From Deltaproteobacteria bacterium (lineage in GTDB: Bacteria; Myxococcota_A; UBA9042; PHBI01; JACKFB01), in contig JACKFB010000001.1 of assembly GCA_020632695.1 (NCBI GenBank), positions 421,517-485,516 of the forward strand: a stretch of 64,000 bases of DNA, given 5' to 3'. Each line of letters opens with the position of its first letter. The stretch's first letter is position 1. This document shows, one piece after another, positions 45,096-54,694 of this stretch. The translations under genes and the position numbers were made by a program. The notes under the pieces were generated by a model that saw only the letters and a program-made list of their open reading frames with translations, had not been told where the DNA came from and did no database searches.

Positions 45096-47105
45096 ATGCA
45101 CGGACCGCAAGACTTCCGGGCGATCATCCAGCCCGACACGGCGCTCGGTGGCACCGCGCCCGACCACAAGAAGCAGACGGCCTCTGCGCCGCCGCGCCCC
45201 TCGCTGGCGCCGCCCGTCGCGCCGTCGCCGCCGTCGCGCGCGACGCCTCCCGAGGACGCCACCCGGTTGGAGCTCCCGCGGGTGGGCAGCGGCCTCGCGC
45301 CGGTGCCCGCGAACGAGGCCGAGCGCCTCGCCGAGCTGAACGCCGCGCAGATCCTGGACACCGGCCGCGAGGCCCGCTTCGACCGCTTCACCGAGCTGGC
45401 GGCCGACGTGCTCGGGGCCACCTTCGCCACCCTGGGCCTCGTCGACAAGGAGCGCGTCTGGAACAAGTCGTGCTTCGGCGCCGACGTGGCGGAGGTGCCG
45501 CGAAACCTGTCCTTCTGCGCCCACACGATCATGGCGCCCGAGCTGATGGTCGTCGAGGACACCGCCGTCGACCCGCGCTTCGCCCACAACCCGATGGTCA
45601 CCTGCGCCCCGTCGATACGATTCTACGCGGGCGCGGTGCTGCGCGGCGCGACCGGGCAGCCCATAGGGGTGCTGGCCATCTATGACACGGCGCCCCGCAA
45701 GTTCAGCTCCGCCGACGCGACGCGGCTGCAGCGGCTGGCCGTGCTGGCCGAGACCGAGCTCTTGCGTGAGCAGCGCGCGGCGTCCTTCCGCGACCAGGTC
45801 GTGCGCGACGCCTACTACGACGCGCTGACGGGCCTTCCGAACCGGCGCCTGTGCCGCGACCGCCTCGAGCACGCCATCCGCTGGGCCGCCGGCCTGGGGC
45901 GCCGCATCGCCGTCATCCGCGCCGACCTGGACCAGTTCGGCGCGCTCAACAGCCGCCTGGGCCGCGAGGCGTGCGACCGCGTGCTGACCGGCGTGTCCGA
46001 GCGCCTGGTGGAGTCCCTGGGCCAGGCCGCCACCATCGGGCGCTGGCAGGACGACGAGTTCGTGGTGCTCATGCCGTCGCTGGGCGCGAAGAGCGCCGCC
46101 GCCGAGGCCGCGGTCGCGGTCACCCGCGCCATCGACGAGACCTTCAGCCTGCAGGGCAGCACCTACACCATCACCGCCAAGGTCGGCGCCAGCGTCTACC
46201 CGGACGACGGCGGCGACGCCGACACCCTGCTCGCCCACGCCGGGGCCGCGCTGCGCAGCGCGCGAGGTGCCGCCGGCGGCCGCTATCGCTTCTACACGGC
46301 CACCTTCGACGCCGCCGCCGCGCGCCACCACTTCATCGAGCAGCGCATGCGCGGGGCGCTCGACGCCGGCCTCTTCAGCGTCCACTACCAGCCCAAGGTC
46401 GACGTGCGCACCCGGCGCCTGCTGGGCGTCGAGGCGCTGCTGCGCTGGCAGGACCCCGAGCTGGGCGCCATCAGCCCCGGCGAGTTCATCCCGATCGCCG
46501 AGGAGACCGGGCTCATCATCCCGGTGGGCGACTGGGTGCTGCGGGAGGCCTGCCGCCAGTCCAAGGAGTGGGAGCGTGAGCTTGGCCGCAGCGTGCCGGT
46601 GGCGGTCAACGTCGCCGGGCAGCAGCTCCAGGACCCGGGCCTGGTCGAGCGGGTGCGCGCCGTCCTCGAGGAGACCGGCCTCGCCCCGAGCGGGCTGGGG
46701 CTGGAGGTCACCGAGAGCAGCCTGGTGGAGGACACCGAGGGCATCATCGCCAAGATGAAGGTGCTGAGCGAGCTGGGCATCGAGTTCTACATCGACGACT
46801 TCGGCACCGGCTACTCGTCGCTGAGCTACCTGCGGCGCTTCCCGATCCGCACGCTGAAGATCGACCGCGCCTTCGTCACCGACATGGTCGACAACGCCAA
46901 CGACGCCGCGATCGTGCAGGCCATCATCGCGATGGCGAAGAGCCTCGACCTCCGCGTGGTCGCCGAGGGCGTGGAGACGCGCGAGCAGGCGCTCTTCTTG
47001 CGCGCCTATCGCTGCGACGAGATACAGGGCTACCTCTTCGGCCGCCCCATGGCGCCCGACGCGCTCGGAGCCTTGCTGATGGCCGACGCGCCCCTGGGCG
47101 GGTGA
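45096..47105 (+). CDS. GAF-GGDEF-EAL cyclic-di-GMP phosphodiesterase
   Basis: 669 aa from ATG 45096 (in-frame ATGs at 45045 and 45060 fall in the putative riboswitch). An Ala/Pro-rich N-terminal tail is followed by a GAF domain (about 75-225; FCAHTIM, LAIYDTAPR). The GGDEF domain (about 234-395) is degenerate: positions of GGDEF read QDDEF (318-322), so cyclase activity is unlikely, though it may bind GTP. The EAL domain (about 415-660) is intact: E446-A-L, ESSLVED, YIDDFGTGYSS and VVAEGVET, so c-di-GMP hydrolysis is expected. No membrane segment. It is a single gene between metH and a surface-protein gene. Confidence 0.9.
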   Translation: MHGPQDFRAIIQPDTALGGTAPDHKKQTASAPPRPSLAPPVAPSPPSRATPPEDATRLELPRVGSGLAPVPANEAERLAELNAAQILDTGREARFDRFTELAADVLGATFATLGLVDKERVWNKSCFGADVAEVPRNLSFCAHTIMAPELMVVEDTAVDPRFAHNPMVTCAPSIRFYAGAVLRGATGQPIGVLAIYDTAPRKFSSADATRLQRLAVLAETELLREQRAASFRDQVVRDAYYDALTGLPNRRLCRDRLEHAIRWAAGLGRRIAVIRADLDQFGALNSRLGREACDRVLTGVSERLVESLGQAATIGRWQDDEFVVLMPSLGAKSAAAEAAVAVTRAIDETFSLQGSTYTITAKVGASVYPDDGGDADTLLAHAGAALRSARGAAGGRYRFYTATFDAAAARHHFIEQRMRGALDAGLFSVHYQPKVDVRTRRLLGVEALLRWQDPELGAISPGEFIPIAEETGLIIPVGDWVLREACRQSKEWERELGRSVPVAVNVAGQQLQDPGLVERVRAVLEETGLAPSGLGLEVTESSLVEDTEGIIAKMKVLSELGIEFYIDDFGTGYSSLSYLRRFPIRTLKIDRAFVTDMVDNANDAAIVQAIIAMAKSLDLRVVAEGVETREQALFLRAYRCDEIQGYLFGRPMAPDALGALLMADAPLGG

Positions 47106-47226
47106 GCTGCGGGCCGCACTCCGGCACGCTCGGGCGGTTCGACTCTCGGAACCCCACTGAAGCCACGGGCGCCTTCTTGTAGGATGATGGGACTTCCCTG
47201 TTCGCCCACGTCCCGGAAGGTGTCCC

Positions 47227-50200
47227 ATGCGATCCGCGGGTCTGCGCCGCTGCGCCCTGCTGCTCGGGCTGCTGCTGCTGCTCACACCCGGCTGCGGGCT
47301 GGCTGACGGGCGGGGGGCGGCTGCCCGCGATGGGGGCGGCGACGCCGGGGGCGACGCGAGCGCGGTGAGCCCGGACGCCGTCGACGCGCCGCTGAGCGTG
47401 CTGGGGCTCTCGCCGGGGCGCGGAGACACGGACGGCGGGCTGGAGGTCCGCATCCACGGGACGGGCCTGCGCGGCGTCGTGGAGGTGCGCTTCGGCGCGA
47501 CGCCGGCCGCCGGGTGGTTCACCGAGGGCGACGAGTTCGGCGTGGCGACCACGCCGGCACATCCGGCCGGTGTGGTGGACGTGGTGCTGCGCGACATCGA
47601 CGGCGCCGAGGTGCGCCTCGAGTCGGCCTTCGTGTTCGAGGAGCCGGTCGCCGTGTCGGCGGTCGAGCCGGCGACGGGCTCGGTGCGCGGCGGCGAGACG
47701 GTGCGCGTGGCGGGCAGGGGCTTCGGCCCGGATGCGGTGCTGACCATCGGCGGGCGCCGCGCGCCCCAGGTCGCCCTGCTCCCCGACGGCAGCCTCAGCG
47801 CCCTGACGCCCGAGGGCGTGGCCGGCAGCGCCGACGTGTACGTGCGAAGCGGCTCGGGCCTGGGCGCGCTCCCCGGTGGCTTCACCTACACCGAGGCGCC
47901 GACGCTGCGGCGCGTGGTCCCCGCGGCCGGTCCGCGCCAGCAGCCGACCCGGCTGGTGCTCGAGGGCGCAGGCTTCACAGCGGACGCCCAGGTCAGCGTC
48001 GGCGGGCTGGCCGCCCTCGATGTGGTGGTGAGCTCGCCGACCCGCCTCGAGGCGACGGCCCCCGCCCTGGCCGGCCCTGGCGACGCAGTGACCGGCGCCG
48101 TGGTCGTGACGGTGGCGGCGGGCGAGGCCGCGCTCGAAGGGGCCTTCACCTGGCTGCCCGACCTTCCGGGGCCTCCCACGGTGCACGCCGTGGTGCCGGG
48201 CGCCGGGCCGCTCTCGGGCGGCGGCGCGGTGGCGGTGGTGACGTCCGGGTTCTCCGATCCCTCGGGCGCCAGCGTGCGCTTCGGCGCCGCGACAGCCCAG
48301 GCGGCGCCGGGCGCCTCCGGCCCGGGCGTGCTGGTGGTCCGCGCCCCGTCGAGCGAGGCCACGGGCCCGGTGGACGTGCAGGTCCAGGCGCCGGACGGGA
48401 GCGCCACCCTGGCCGCCGGATACACCTACCGGGCCGAGCCGCTGGTCGTGGAGGTCACGCCCAACAGCGGAGCGGCCGGCGGCGGCACCCGCGTGGTCGT
48501 GCACGGCTCGGGGTTCACGCCCGACGCCACCGTGCGGGTGGGGCCGCTTTTGGCCACCGACGTCAGCTTCTTGGACGCGGGCACCCTCGAGGCGACGACG
48601 CCCCCCGGCAGCCCCGGGCTCGCCACCGTGCGGGTGCAGCAGCAGGGCGGCGAGAGCGCGCTGGCCGGCGGATTCCACTACACCGGCCCGCCCGCGGTCG
48701 ACGCCATCTCGCCACCCCAGGGCAGCGTGGCCGGCGGGACCCTGGTCCTGGTGCACGGCGCCGGCTTCACGGCCGGGACCGCGCTGCGCTTCGGCGAGAA
48801 GGCGGCCCGAGACCTCGTGGTGCTGGGCCCCACGCTGCTCGAGGCGCGCACCCCGTCGGGCCTCGCCGGGCGCGCCGACGTCACGTTGCTGGTGCCGGGC
48901 GAGGCCGCCGCCGTGGCCACCGGCGCCTGGCTCTACTTCGATCCCGGCGCCGAGGCCGGGTTCTGGGGGCCGCCCATCGACCGCAACGTCGACGTGACGG
49001 TGTACGACACGGTGACCGGCGGGCGCGTCTCCAGCGCGATGGTCGTCGTGGGCCCCACGGCCAACACCCCGGCGCGCGGCTACTCCGACGCCCACGGGCA
49101 GATCACCATCGGGCGCCGCGACCTGTCCGGCCCGCTGACCCTCAGCGCCAGCAAGGTCGGCTACGGCGTGACCTCCATCGTGGACGTCGACGCCAGCCAC
49201 GTCGCGCTGGGTCTCGGGCCCATCCCCCAGTGCTCGGACATCCCCGACGACACCCCGTGCAACCCGCCGCCCCAGGTGGGAGCCACCCTGGACGGGTCGG
49301 CGTCCGGCAACTTCAAGGGCGTGAAGATCCCGTGGGGGCGCTGCGACCTCGCCGGCCCCACCGCGGGCGGGCTGTGCGACGCGTGCGACACGGACGAGGA
49401 CTGCGGCGGTCGCCCCTGCGTCGAGATCCCCGACCAGGGGCGCTACTGCACCGTCGGCTGCCAGAGCCCCGCCGACTGCCCGGCGGGCTACGGCTGCTAC
49501 CCGCTGGGTGGCAGCATCGGGCTGGCCTGCGTGCCCGCCGGCGGCGAGCTGCGCACCTACTGCGACGTGACCAACCCCTCGATGTACTCCAACGACCCGA
49601 TCCCCTATCCGGGCGTCCTGGTGGGTCCCGACGGCCACTTCGACACGCCCACGCGTCTCGGCGACCAGGCGGTGTTCTGCTGGAGCGGCATCGAGGAGCA
49701 GGGCCACTTCACGCCCCAGCGCCTGGGGGTGGTGCGCCATCGCGGCGCCTACGTGGACGGCGACATCGTGTTGGCCGACGTACACCTCGACCACGTGCTG
49801 AGCGCCGAGGTGCCCGTGCTGCTCGACCGCCCGGCCCTGGGCTCGCCGCTGAGCGAGTCCGTGCAGCTTCGCAGCTTCATCGATCTGGGCGGCGACGGCG
49901 TCCTGGAGCTGCCCCCGGTCACCGGCTTCGGGCGCTCGGCCCTGGTGCCGACGCTGGTGCCCGCCCTCACCGGCGATCTGGCGGATGCCTCGTACTCGTT
50001 CATGGCCTTCGTGAGCAGCAGCGAGGCCCCTGAGGGCTACTCGGTGACCATCCGCACCGGCGTCACCGCCATCGACTCCGACCAGGCGCTGCGCCTGGGA
50101 CCCGACGGGTTCGAGCTGAGGCCCGGCTTCGCGACCACCGTCCGAGGGATGACCCCGGTGGGGGACACGCTGCTGGCGGTGGGCGAAGACGGCCTCATCA

Positions 50201-51312
50201 CCCGCAACACCGGCGGTGACTGGTGGGCGGTGCAGCCCTCGGGGACACGCCAGACGCTGCTCGCGGTGTCGGCGGCGCCCGGCGGGGCGGCCATCGCGGT
50301 GGGCGAGGCGGGGCTGGCGCTGCACTACGACGGGCTGGTGTGGGAGCCGGTGGCCACCGGCGCCGAGAACCTGGACCTGCAGGGCGTGTGGATGGCCGAC
50401 ACTGAGCGCGCCTGGGCGGTGGGCGGCCTGCAGGTGCTGAGCTGGGACGGTGCGTCCTGGCAGCCGGAGGCGACGATGCCCACCGCGCCGCTGGCCGTCT
50501 CGGGGCTCGCGGCGTCCAGCGCCCAGGCGGAGGACACGTTGGTGGTCGCCGGATCCAGCGGCCTGCTGGCCCGGCGCGAGGCGGACGGGTTCCGGGTGCT
50601 GCCGACGGGCACCGCCGCACGCCTCGAGTCGGTGTGGGTCGCCCCCGACGGCAGCGCGTTCGCGGTGGGCGAGTTCGGGGTCGCGCTGCGCCTGGTGGGC
50701 GACGAGGTCATCGTCGACCCCACGCCGAACACGCATCATCTGTACTCGGTGTGGGGCGACGAGGCCGGCACCGTGTGGGCCGTCGGCGCCTTGGGCACCA
50801 TCCTCGCCTGGGACGGAGAGTCCTGGAGCGACCGCAGCGTGCGCGACGTGCGCTCGACGCTCTACGCCGTCTCCGGCACGGGCGCGGACACCTGGGCGCT
50901 GGGCGCGCATGAGCTGGTGCTCGGTCCCATGATGGGTTTGCCGCGGAAGCTCCAGCCGCCCGCCGGCGCCCCGCTCGACCACGAGCTGAGCTGGACCACG
51001 GACACCAGCCACCCCGCGCAGCTCGTCGTCGCCAGCTTCGGCGACCAGGCGGGGCCCTGCATCATCTGCGGGCAGCAGTTCGCCATTCCCTACACGCGGC
51101 GCAACATCTACGCGCGCGGCAGCTCCAACACCCTGCGCTATCCCGACTTCAGCGGCATCGCCGGCACCAGCGAGCCCCCGCTCGGGCAGCAGAGCATGAC
51201 GCTCTACCGGGCGTGGCTGAGCGACGACTTCGACTTCGACGAGGCCACCGGAGCCCAGCTCGATGGGGCCGGCTGGACCTCGTACTCGGTGTTCCAGCGC
51301 ACATTCTTCTGA
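47227..51312 (+). CDS. Lipoprotein with six IPT/TIG domains and a beta-propeller-like C-terminus
   Basis: 1361 aa. Signal peptide with TPGC lipobox. Residues about 55-580 hold six IPT/TIG immunoglobulin-like repeats, each opening with a V/L-x-x-x-x-P-x-x-G-x-x-x-GG pattern (for example SPPQGSVAGG). A carboxypeptidase-regulatory-like strand segment (VDVTVYDTVTGGRVSS) follows, then a Cys-rich module (about 715-775; CDACDTDEDCGG, CPAGYGC). Residues about 970-1250 have repeated GxxAxAVGExG-type blades that suggest a beta-propeller. It is presumably surface-exposed and adhesive or carbohydrate-binding. A weak promoter CTGAAG-17-TAGGAT precedes it, and GGAAGG lies about 9 bases before the start. 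It stands alone between unlike neighbours. Confidence 0.8.
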   Translation: MRSAGLRRCALLLGLLLLLTPGCGLADGRGAAARDGGGDAGGDASAVSPDAVDAPLSVLGLSPGRGDTDGGLEVRIHGTGLRGVVEVRFGATPAAGWFTEGDEFGVATTPAHPAGVVDVVLRDIDGAEVRLESAFVFEEPVAVSAVEPATGSVRGGETVRVAGRGFGPDAVLTIGGRRAPQVALLPDGSLSALTPEGVAGSADVYVRSGSGLGALPGGFTYTEAPTLRRVVPAAGPRQQPTRLVLEGAGFTADAQVSVGGLAALDVVVSSPTRLEATAPALAGPGDAVTGAVVVTVAAGEAALEGAFTWLPDLPGPPTVHAVVPGAGPLSGGGAVAVVTSGFSDPSGASVRFGAATAQAAPGASGPGVLVVRAPSSEATGPVDVQVQAPDGSATLAAGYTYRAEPLVVEVTPNSGAAGGGTRVVVHGSGFTPDATVRVGPLLATDVSFLDAGTLEATTPPGSPGLATVRVQQQGGESALAGGFHYTGPPAVDAISPPQGSVAGGTLVLVHGAGFTAGTALRFGEKAARDLVVLGPTLLEARTPSGLAGRADVTLLVPGEAAAVATGAWLYFDPGAEAGFWGPPIDRNVDVTVYDTVTGGRVSSAMVVVGPTANTPARGYSDAHGQITIGRRDLSGPLTLSASKVGYGVTSIVDVDASHVALGLGPIPQCSDIPDDTPCNPPPQVGATLDGSASGNFKGVKIPWGRCDLAGPTAGGLCDACDTDEDCGGRPCVEIPDQGRYCTVGCQSPADCPAGYGCYPLGGSIGLACVPAGGELRTYCDVTNPSMYSNDPIPYPGVLVGPDGHFDTPTRLGDQAVFCWSGIEEQGHFTPQRLGVVRHRGAYVDGDIVLADVHLDHVLSAEVPVLLDRPALGSPLSESVQLRSFIDLGGDGVLELPPVTGFGRSALVPTLVPALTGDLADASYSFMAFVSSSEAPEGYSVTIRTGVTAIDSDQALRLGPDGFELRPGFATTVRGMTPVGDTLLAVGEDGLITRNTGGDWWAVQPSGTRQTLLAVSAAPGGAAIAVGEAGLALHYDGLVWEPVATGAENLDLQGVWMADTERAWAVGGLQVLSWDGASWQPEATMPTAPLAVSGLAASSAQAEDTLVVAGSSGLLARREADGFRVLPTGTAARLESVWVAPDGSAFAVGEFGVALRLVGDEVIVDPTPNTHHLYSVWGDEAGTVWAVGALGTILAWDGESWSDRSVRDVRSTLYAVSGTGADTWALGAHELVLGPMMGLPRKLQPPAGAPLDHELSWTTDTSHPAQLVVASFGDQAGPCIICGQQFAIPYTRRNIYARGSSNTLRYPDFSGIAGTSEPPLGQQSMTLYRAWLSDDFDFDEATGAQLDGAGWTSYSVFQRTFF

Positions 51313-51341
51313 CCCGGCCAGTGCGGGCACCCGGTGCGCGT

Positions 51342-51527
51342 CTACCTGGCGTAGACCTTGTCGAACTCGCTGTACGCCGAGTCGCCACAGCTCGGGCACC
51401 TCGAGCCGCCGCACTCCTTGCAGTACTTGTGACCGCACTTCCTGCAGGTGCGGACCGGAAACCAGTTCGAGGACAGCGCCTTCTTCGCAGTGCGTCCGCA
51501 TCGCGGACAAGCCGACAAGCTGGCCAT
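51342..51527 (-). CDS. Zinc-ribbon micro-protein
   Basis: 61 aa. AGGAG five bases before the ATG fixes the start. Four CxxC pairs (CPRC, CRKC, CKEC, CPSC) plus CGHKYC give room for two zinc ribbons in the first 45 residues; the rest is a short helix. No signal peptide. Small proteins of this sort are often RNA- or protein-binding adaptors, but no specific family is recognised. It converges with the TIG lipoprotein gene and is divergent from the EGF-repeat gene. Confidence 0.75.
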   Translation of the reverse strand: MASLSACPRCGRTAKKALSSNWFPVRTCRKCGHKYCKECGGSRCPSCGDSAYSEFDKVYAR

Positions 51528-51738
51528 GATGGCTCCTGGGCTGGAGGGGGCAGCCACCGTACCCCAGCCCCGCCTCGGGTGTCATCCGGCGACGTTCGTA
51601 AGGAATTGTAAGGTTCCCGCGCGAGCGACCGCATGGCATCAATGCGGCTCATCGACGAGCTGGTCGGAGCAGGCCTTCCCGGGGGAGGGGGGGCTGGCGT
51701 CCTTCGTTGAGGTCCAGCCGCAGTCCGGGGAGTGCATC

Positions 51739-54645
51739 ATGCGTCGCACAACGCTTCTGGTGGCCGTCACCTTCATCAGTCTGCTCCTCGGCGCCGTCGA
51801 GGCGAGCGCCGCCTGCGTGGAGCTCTGCAACGGCCACGGTCTCTGCATCCAGGACACCTGCCTGTGCGACCCGGGCTACGCTGGCGAGGGCTGCCAGACC
51901 GTGGAGGCCGCGTGCCCCAACGACTGCGGCGGACGCGGCGTGTGCCAGTTCGGCAAGTGCTTCTGTCAGGCGGGCTACGCCGGGCCGGACTGCGCGGAAA
52001 ACGTCGGCACCTGTCCGGGCGGCTGCGGGAGCTTCGGCACCTGCGTCTTCGACCAGTGCCAGTGCAAGCTCGGCTGGACCGGGCCGCGCTGTGACCAGCC
52101 CACGCTGAGCTGCCCGGGCGACTGCTCGGCCCACGGCATCTGCGGCGACGACGGCGCGTGCGTGTGCGACGCCGGCTACGAGGGGGCGGACTGCGGCACG
52201 GCCGCGCCGACCTGCCCGAAGGACTGCTCGGGCCGCGGGGTCTGCAAGGCGGGGCAGTGCTTCTGCGAGCCCGGGTTCGGCGGTGCGGACTGCAGCAGCG
52301 AGTCGAAGACCTGCCCCAACGGGTGCTCGGGGACCGGCGTGTGCCTCAACGGCACCTGCGCGTGCCTCGCCGGTTACGATGGACCGGACTGCAGCGGCGA
52401 GGCCTCCTGCCCCGGTGACTGCTCGGGCCGCGGCGTGTGCCAGCGCGGCAAGTGCTTGTGCGGGCCCGGCTACGAAGGCGGGAGCTGCGAGAAGGTGACG
52501 CCGCCGTGCGACCTGTGCTCGGACCGCGGCATCTGCCTCTTCGGCGGCCAGTGCCTGTGCCAGCCCGGCTTCGAAGGCGCGAACTGCGAGAAGACCACGG
52601 CCTGCCCGAGCGACTGCGGCGGTCGCGGCGTGTGCCAGTACGGCAAGTGCTTCTGCGCGCCGGGCTACCAGGGCGAGAGCTGCGACAAGCCCGTGGCCTG
52701 CCCGAGCGGCTGCGGCGGCCGCGGCGTGTGCCAGCTCGGCCAGTGCTTCTGCCAACCGGGCTACGAGGGCGAGAGCTGCGAGAAGGAGACCGGCTGCCCC
52801 AAGGGTTGCCTCGACAACGGCGTCTGCGCCTACGGCAAGTGCTTCTGCGCGCCCGGGTACTCCGGCGACGACTGCTCGAGCACCGACTTCACCCAGCTCG
52901 ACTCCATCGGCTTCGACAACCCCATCTTCATCGGCAGCAGCGACGTCATGGTCAACGTGCTGGCGTCCAAGGCAGCGTCCGAGGTGGTGATCCAGCTCCT
53001 GGACCCGCTGAGCGGCGCCGAGCTGCAGACGACCCGGCACCTGCTCCCCTCGAACCTGGTCGCCAACGGCGTCCTGGAGACGGCGGGCTTCTCGGGCGGC
53101 GCCCCGGTCGCGAAGGGCGCGGACCAGCCGGCCTTCGAGCTGGTCTACTCCCTGGCGATCCGCAGCAGCGACCCCGGGGACCCGGGCGTCGTGCTCATCG
53201 ACTTCCCCATCCGCGCGCTGGCGAGCTTCCTGCCCGCCGGGACGGCCAAGGAGGGCGCGAAGACCGTGAAGGAGGCCCGGAAGTCTGCCAAGGCGAAGTT
53301 CAAGGCCGGCGCCGAGCTCTCCGGGCGCATCAGGAGCCTGGCGCAGCTGGCGGGCCTCGGCGCGATGGACGCCGATCTCTTCCCGCCGGGGAGCTGGGCC
53401 GAGGCGGCCGAGCGCACGCTCTTCGAGGCGGGCGTCGCCGACGCCGGGTTGAGCGCCACCGTCCTGTCCACCGGCGTGGCCGTGGACGAGCAGGAGTGCT
53501 GGGACGTCTTCACGGCGTCGCTGGCGCCGTCCTGCGACGCTGCGGGCCTGCCCTTCGGCGCCTTCGACCGCCTGCCCAAGAGCTGCCGGCCGCCCGGCCG
53601 CCTGCAGTTCGACTACAAGGCCAGCAAGGACCTGGAGCCCTCGACCTTCTTCCTCGTGGGCGCCTCCAAGGCGACGATGGGCGTGCCCTTCGGCTCGGCG
53701 GTGAGCGTCTCCGGCGACGGGAGCTGGATCCTCGTGTCGGCGCGGCTGGCCGGCGACGGTGGCTTCCTGGACGGCCAGACCATCTACGTCGAGACCAAGG
53801 CCGCGGTCGGCGGCGGCCCGGCGACCATCGGCCAGATCCTCGACGCGGACGCGGCGGTCGTCCAGGTCGCATCCGAGCTGGGAGAGGGCGAGGTCTCGAG
53901 CCTCGACCTGTTGGAGCTCCCCGCGACGGAGCCGGCGCTGGCGGGGCTGACGCTGAGCGACGGCGACTCGGAGTCGGCCGACGTGTTCACGCGGCGGCGC
54001 ACCAAGGGCGGCTTCGTGGTGGACATCTCCGGCATCGAGGACTTCCTGCCCGGCGGAGGCGGTGGCCGCAGCGGTGGCGGCGGCGCCAGCGGTTCCTGGG
54101 GCATCGCCGGCGGCGGAGGTAGCACGACCGCCTGGATCGCCACGAACTGCCGTGTGTCGTCGGCGGGTGGCGCGCCCGTGCTCGACTGCGGCGCGGGCGG
54201 CGGCTGCTCGATCCCGGGCGGGTGCGGCGGCGAGACCGTCATCGGACCGGAGGGCGGCACCGCCACCTCGGCCGACGGCAGCGCCTCGGTGACCTTCGGC
54301 GCGGGGATCCTCGCCAAGCCGACGCCGATCGTCGTCGAGGCCGTGGCCAAGCCGCTGGTCGACGTCCCGCGCGCCTCGGGCGTCTACGAGTTCGGACCCC
54401 ACGGCTCCACCTTCCCCAAGGGCGTGGAGCTGTGCCTGACCGACGTGAGCGGCAAGGTCAACGGCGACAACGCCTGCCTCGGCTTCCTGGACGAGTCGAC
54501 GAACCCGCCGTCCTGGAAGTGCGAGGATCCCTGCCTGAAGAAGAAGGGCGGGACGCTGTGCGGCCAGACCGACCACTTCACGAACTTCGCGCTGCTGCTG
54601 GGCGGCGGCTACGGCGGCAACGAGGACGTCTGCGGCAAGAACTGA
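51739..54645 (+). CDS. Secreted protein with eleven tandem EGF-like (tenascin-type) modules
   Basis: 968 aa with a clear signal peptide (about 1-24, ending ASA). Residues about 26-375 are eleven EGF-like modules of the form CPxxCxxRGVCxxGxCxCxPGYxGxxC, about 31 residues each, without the Ca2+-binding variant. A long beta-rich part follows, with a Gly-rich spacer around 770-800 and a ZU5-like segment (GPEGGTATSADGSASVTFG, about 835) near the C-terminus. Disulfide-rich, so it must fold outside the cytoplasm. Likely surface adhesin or matrix protein. GGGAG lies eight bases before the ATG. Monocistronic. Confidence 0.8.
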   Translation: MRRTTLLVAVTFISLLLGAVEASAACVELCNGHGLCIQDTCLCDPGYAGEGCQTVEAACPNDCGGRGVCQFGKCFCQAGYAGPDCAENVGTCPGGCGSFGTCVFDQCQCKLGWTGPRCDQPTLSCPGDCSAHGICGDDGACVCDAGYEGADCGTAAPTCPKDCSGRGVCKAGQCFCEPGFGGADCSSESKTCPNGCSGTGVCLNGTCACLAGYDGPDCSGEASCPGDCSGRGVCQRGKCLCGPGYEGGSCEKVTPPCDLCSDRGICLFGGQCLCQPGFEGANCEKTTACPSDCGGRGVCQYGKCFCAPGYQGESCDKPVACPSGCGGRGVCQLGQCFCQPGYEGESCEKETGCPKGCLDNGVCAYGKCFCAPGYSGDDCSSTDFTQLDSIGFDNPIFIGSSDVMVNVLASKAASEVVIQLLDPLSGAELQTTRHLLPSNLVANGVLETAGFSGGAPVAKGADQPAFELVYSLAIRSSDPGDPGVVLIDFPIRALASFLPAGTAKEGAKTVKEARKSAKAKFKAGAELSGRIRSLAQLAGLGAMDADLFPPGSWAEAAERTLFEAGVADAGLSATVLSTGVAVDEQECWDVFTASLAPSCDAAGLPFGAFDRLPKSCRPPGRLQFDYKASKDLEPSTFFLVGASKATMGVPFGSAVSVSGDGSWILVSARLAGDGGFLDGQTIYVETKAAVGGGPATIGQILDADAAVVQVASELGEGEVSSLDLLELPATEPALAGLTLSDGDSESADVFTRRRTKGGFVVDISGIEDFLPGGGGGRSGGGGASGSWGIAGGGGSTTAWIATNCRVSSAGGAPVLDCGAGGGCSIPGGCGGETVIGPEGGTATSADGSASVTFGAGILAKPTPIVVEAVAKPLVDVPRASGVYEFGPHGSTFPKGVELCLTDVSGKVNGDNACLGFLDESTNPPSWKCEDPCLKKKGGTLCGQTDHFTNFALLLGGGYGGNEDVCGKN

Positions 54646-54694
54646 GCGGCTCCGAGCGCGCGGAGGGCCTCCGGGGGGGCGCCCACGCGCGCCA

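Noticed and set aside
47140..47226. A GAAGCCACGGGCGCC stretch upstream of the TIG lipoprotein gene that resembles part of a GEMM aptamer
   Set aside because: The preceding GGCAAA hairpin part and the following GGTAGC/GTTACC part are missing.
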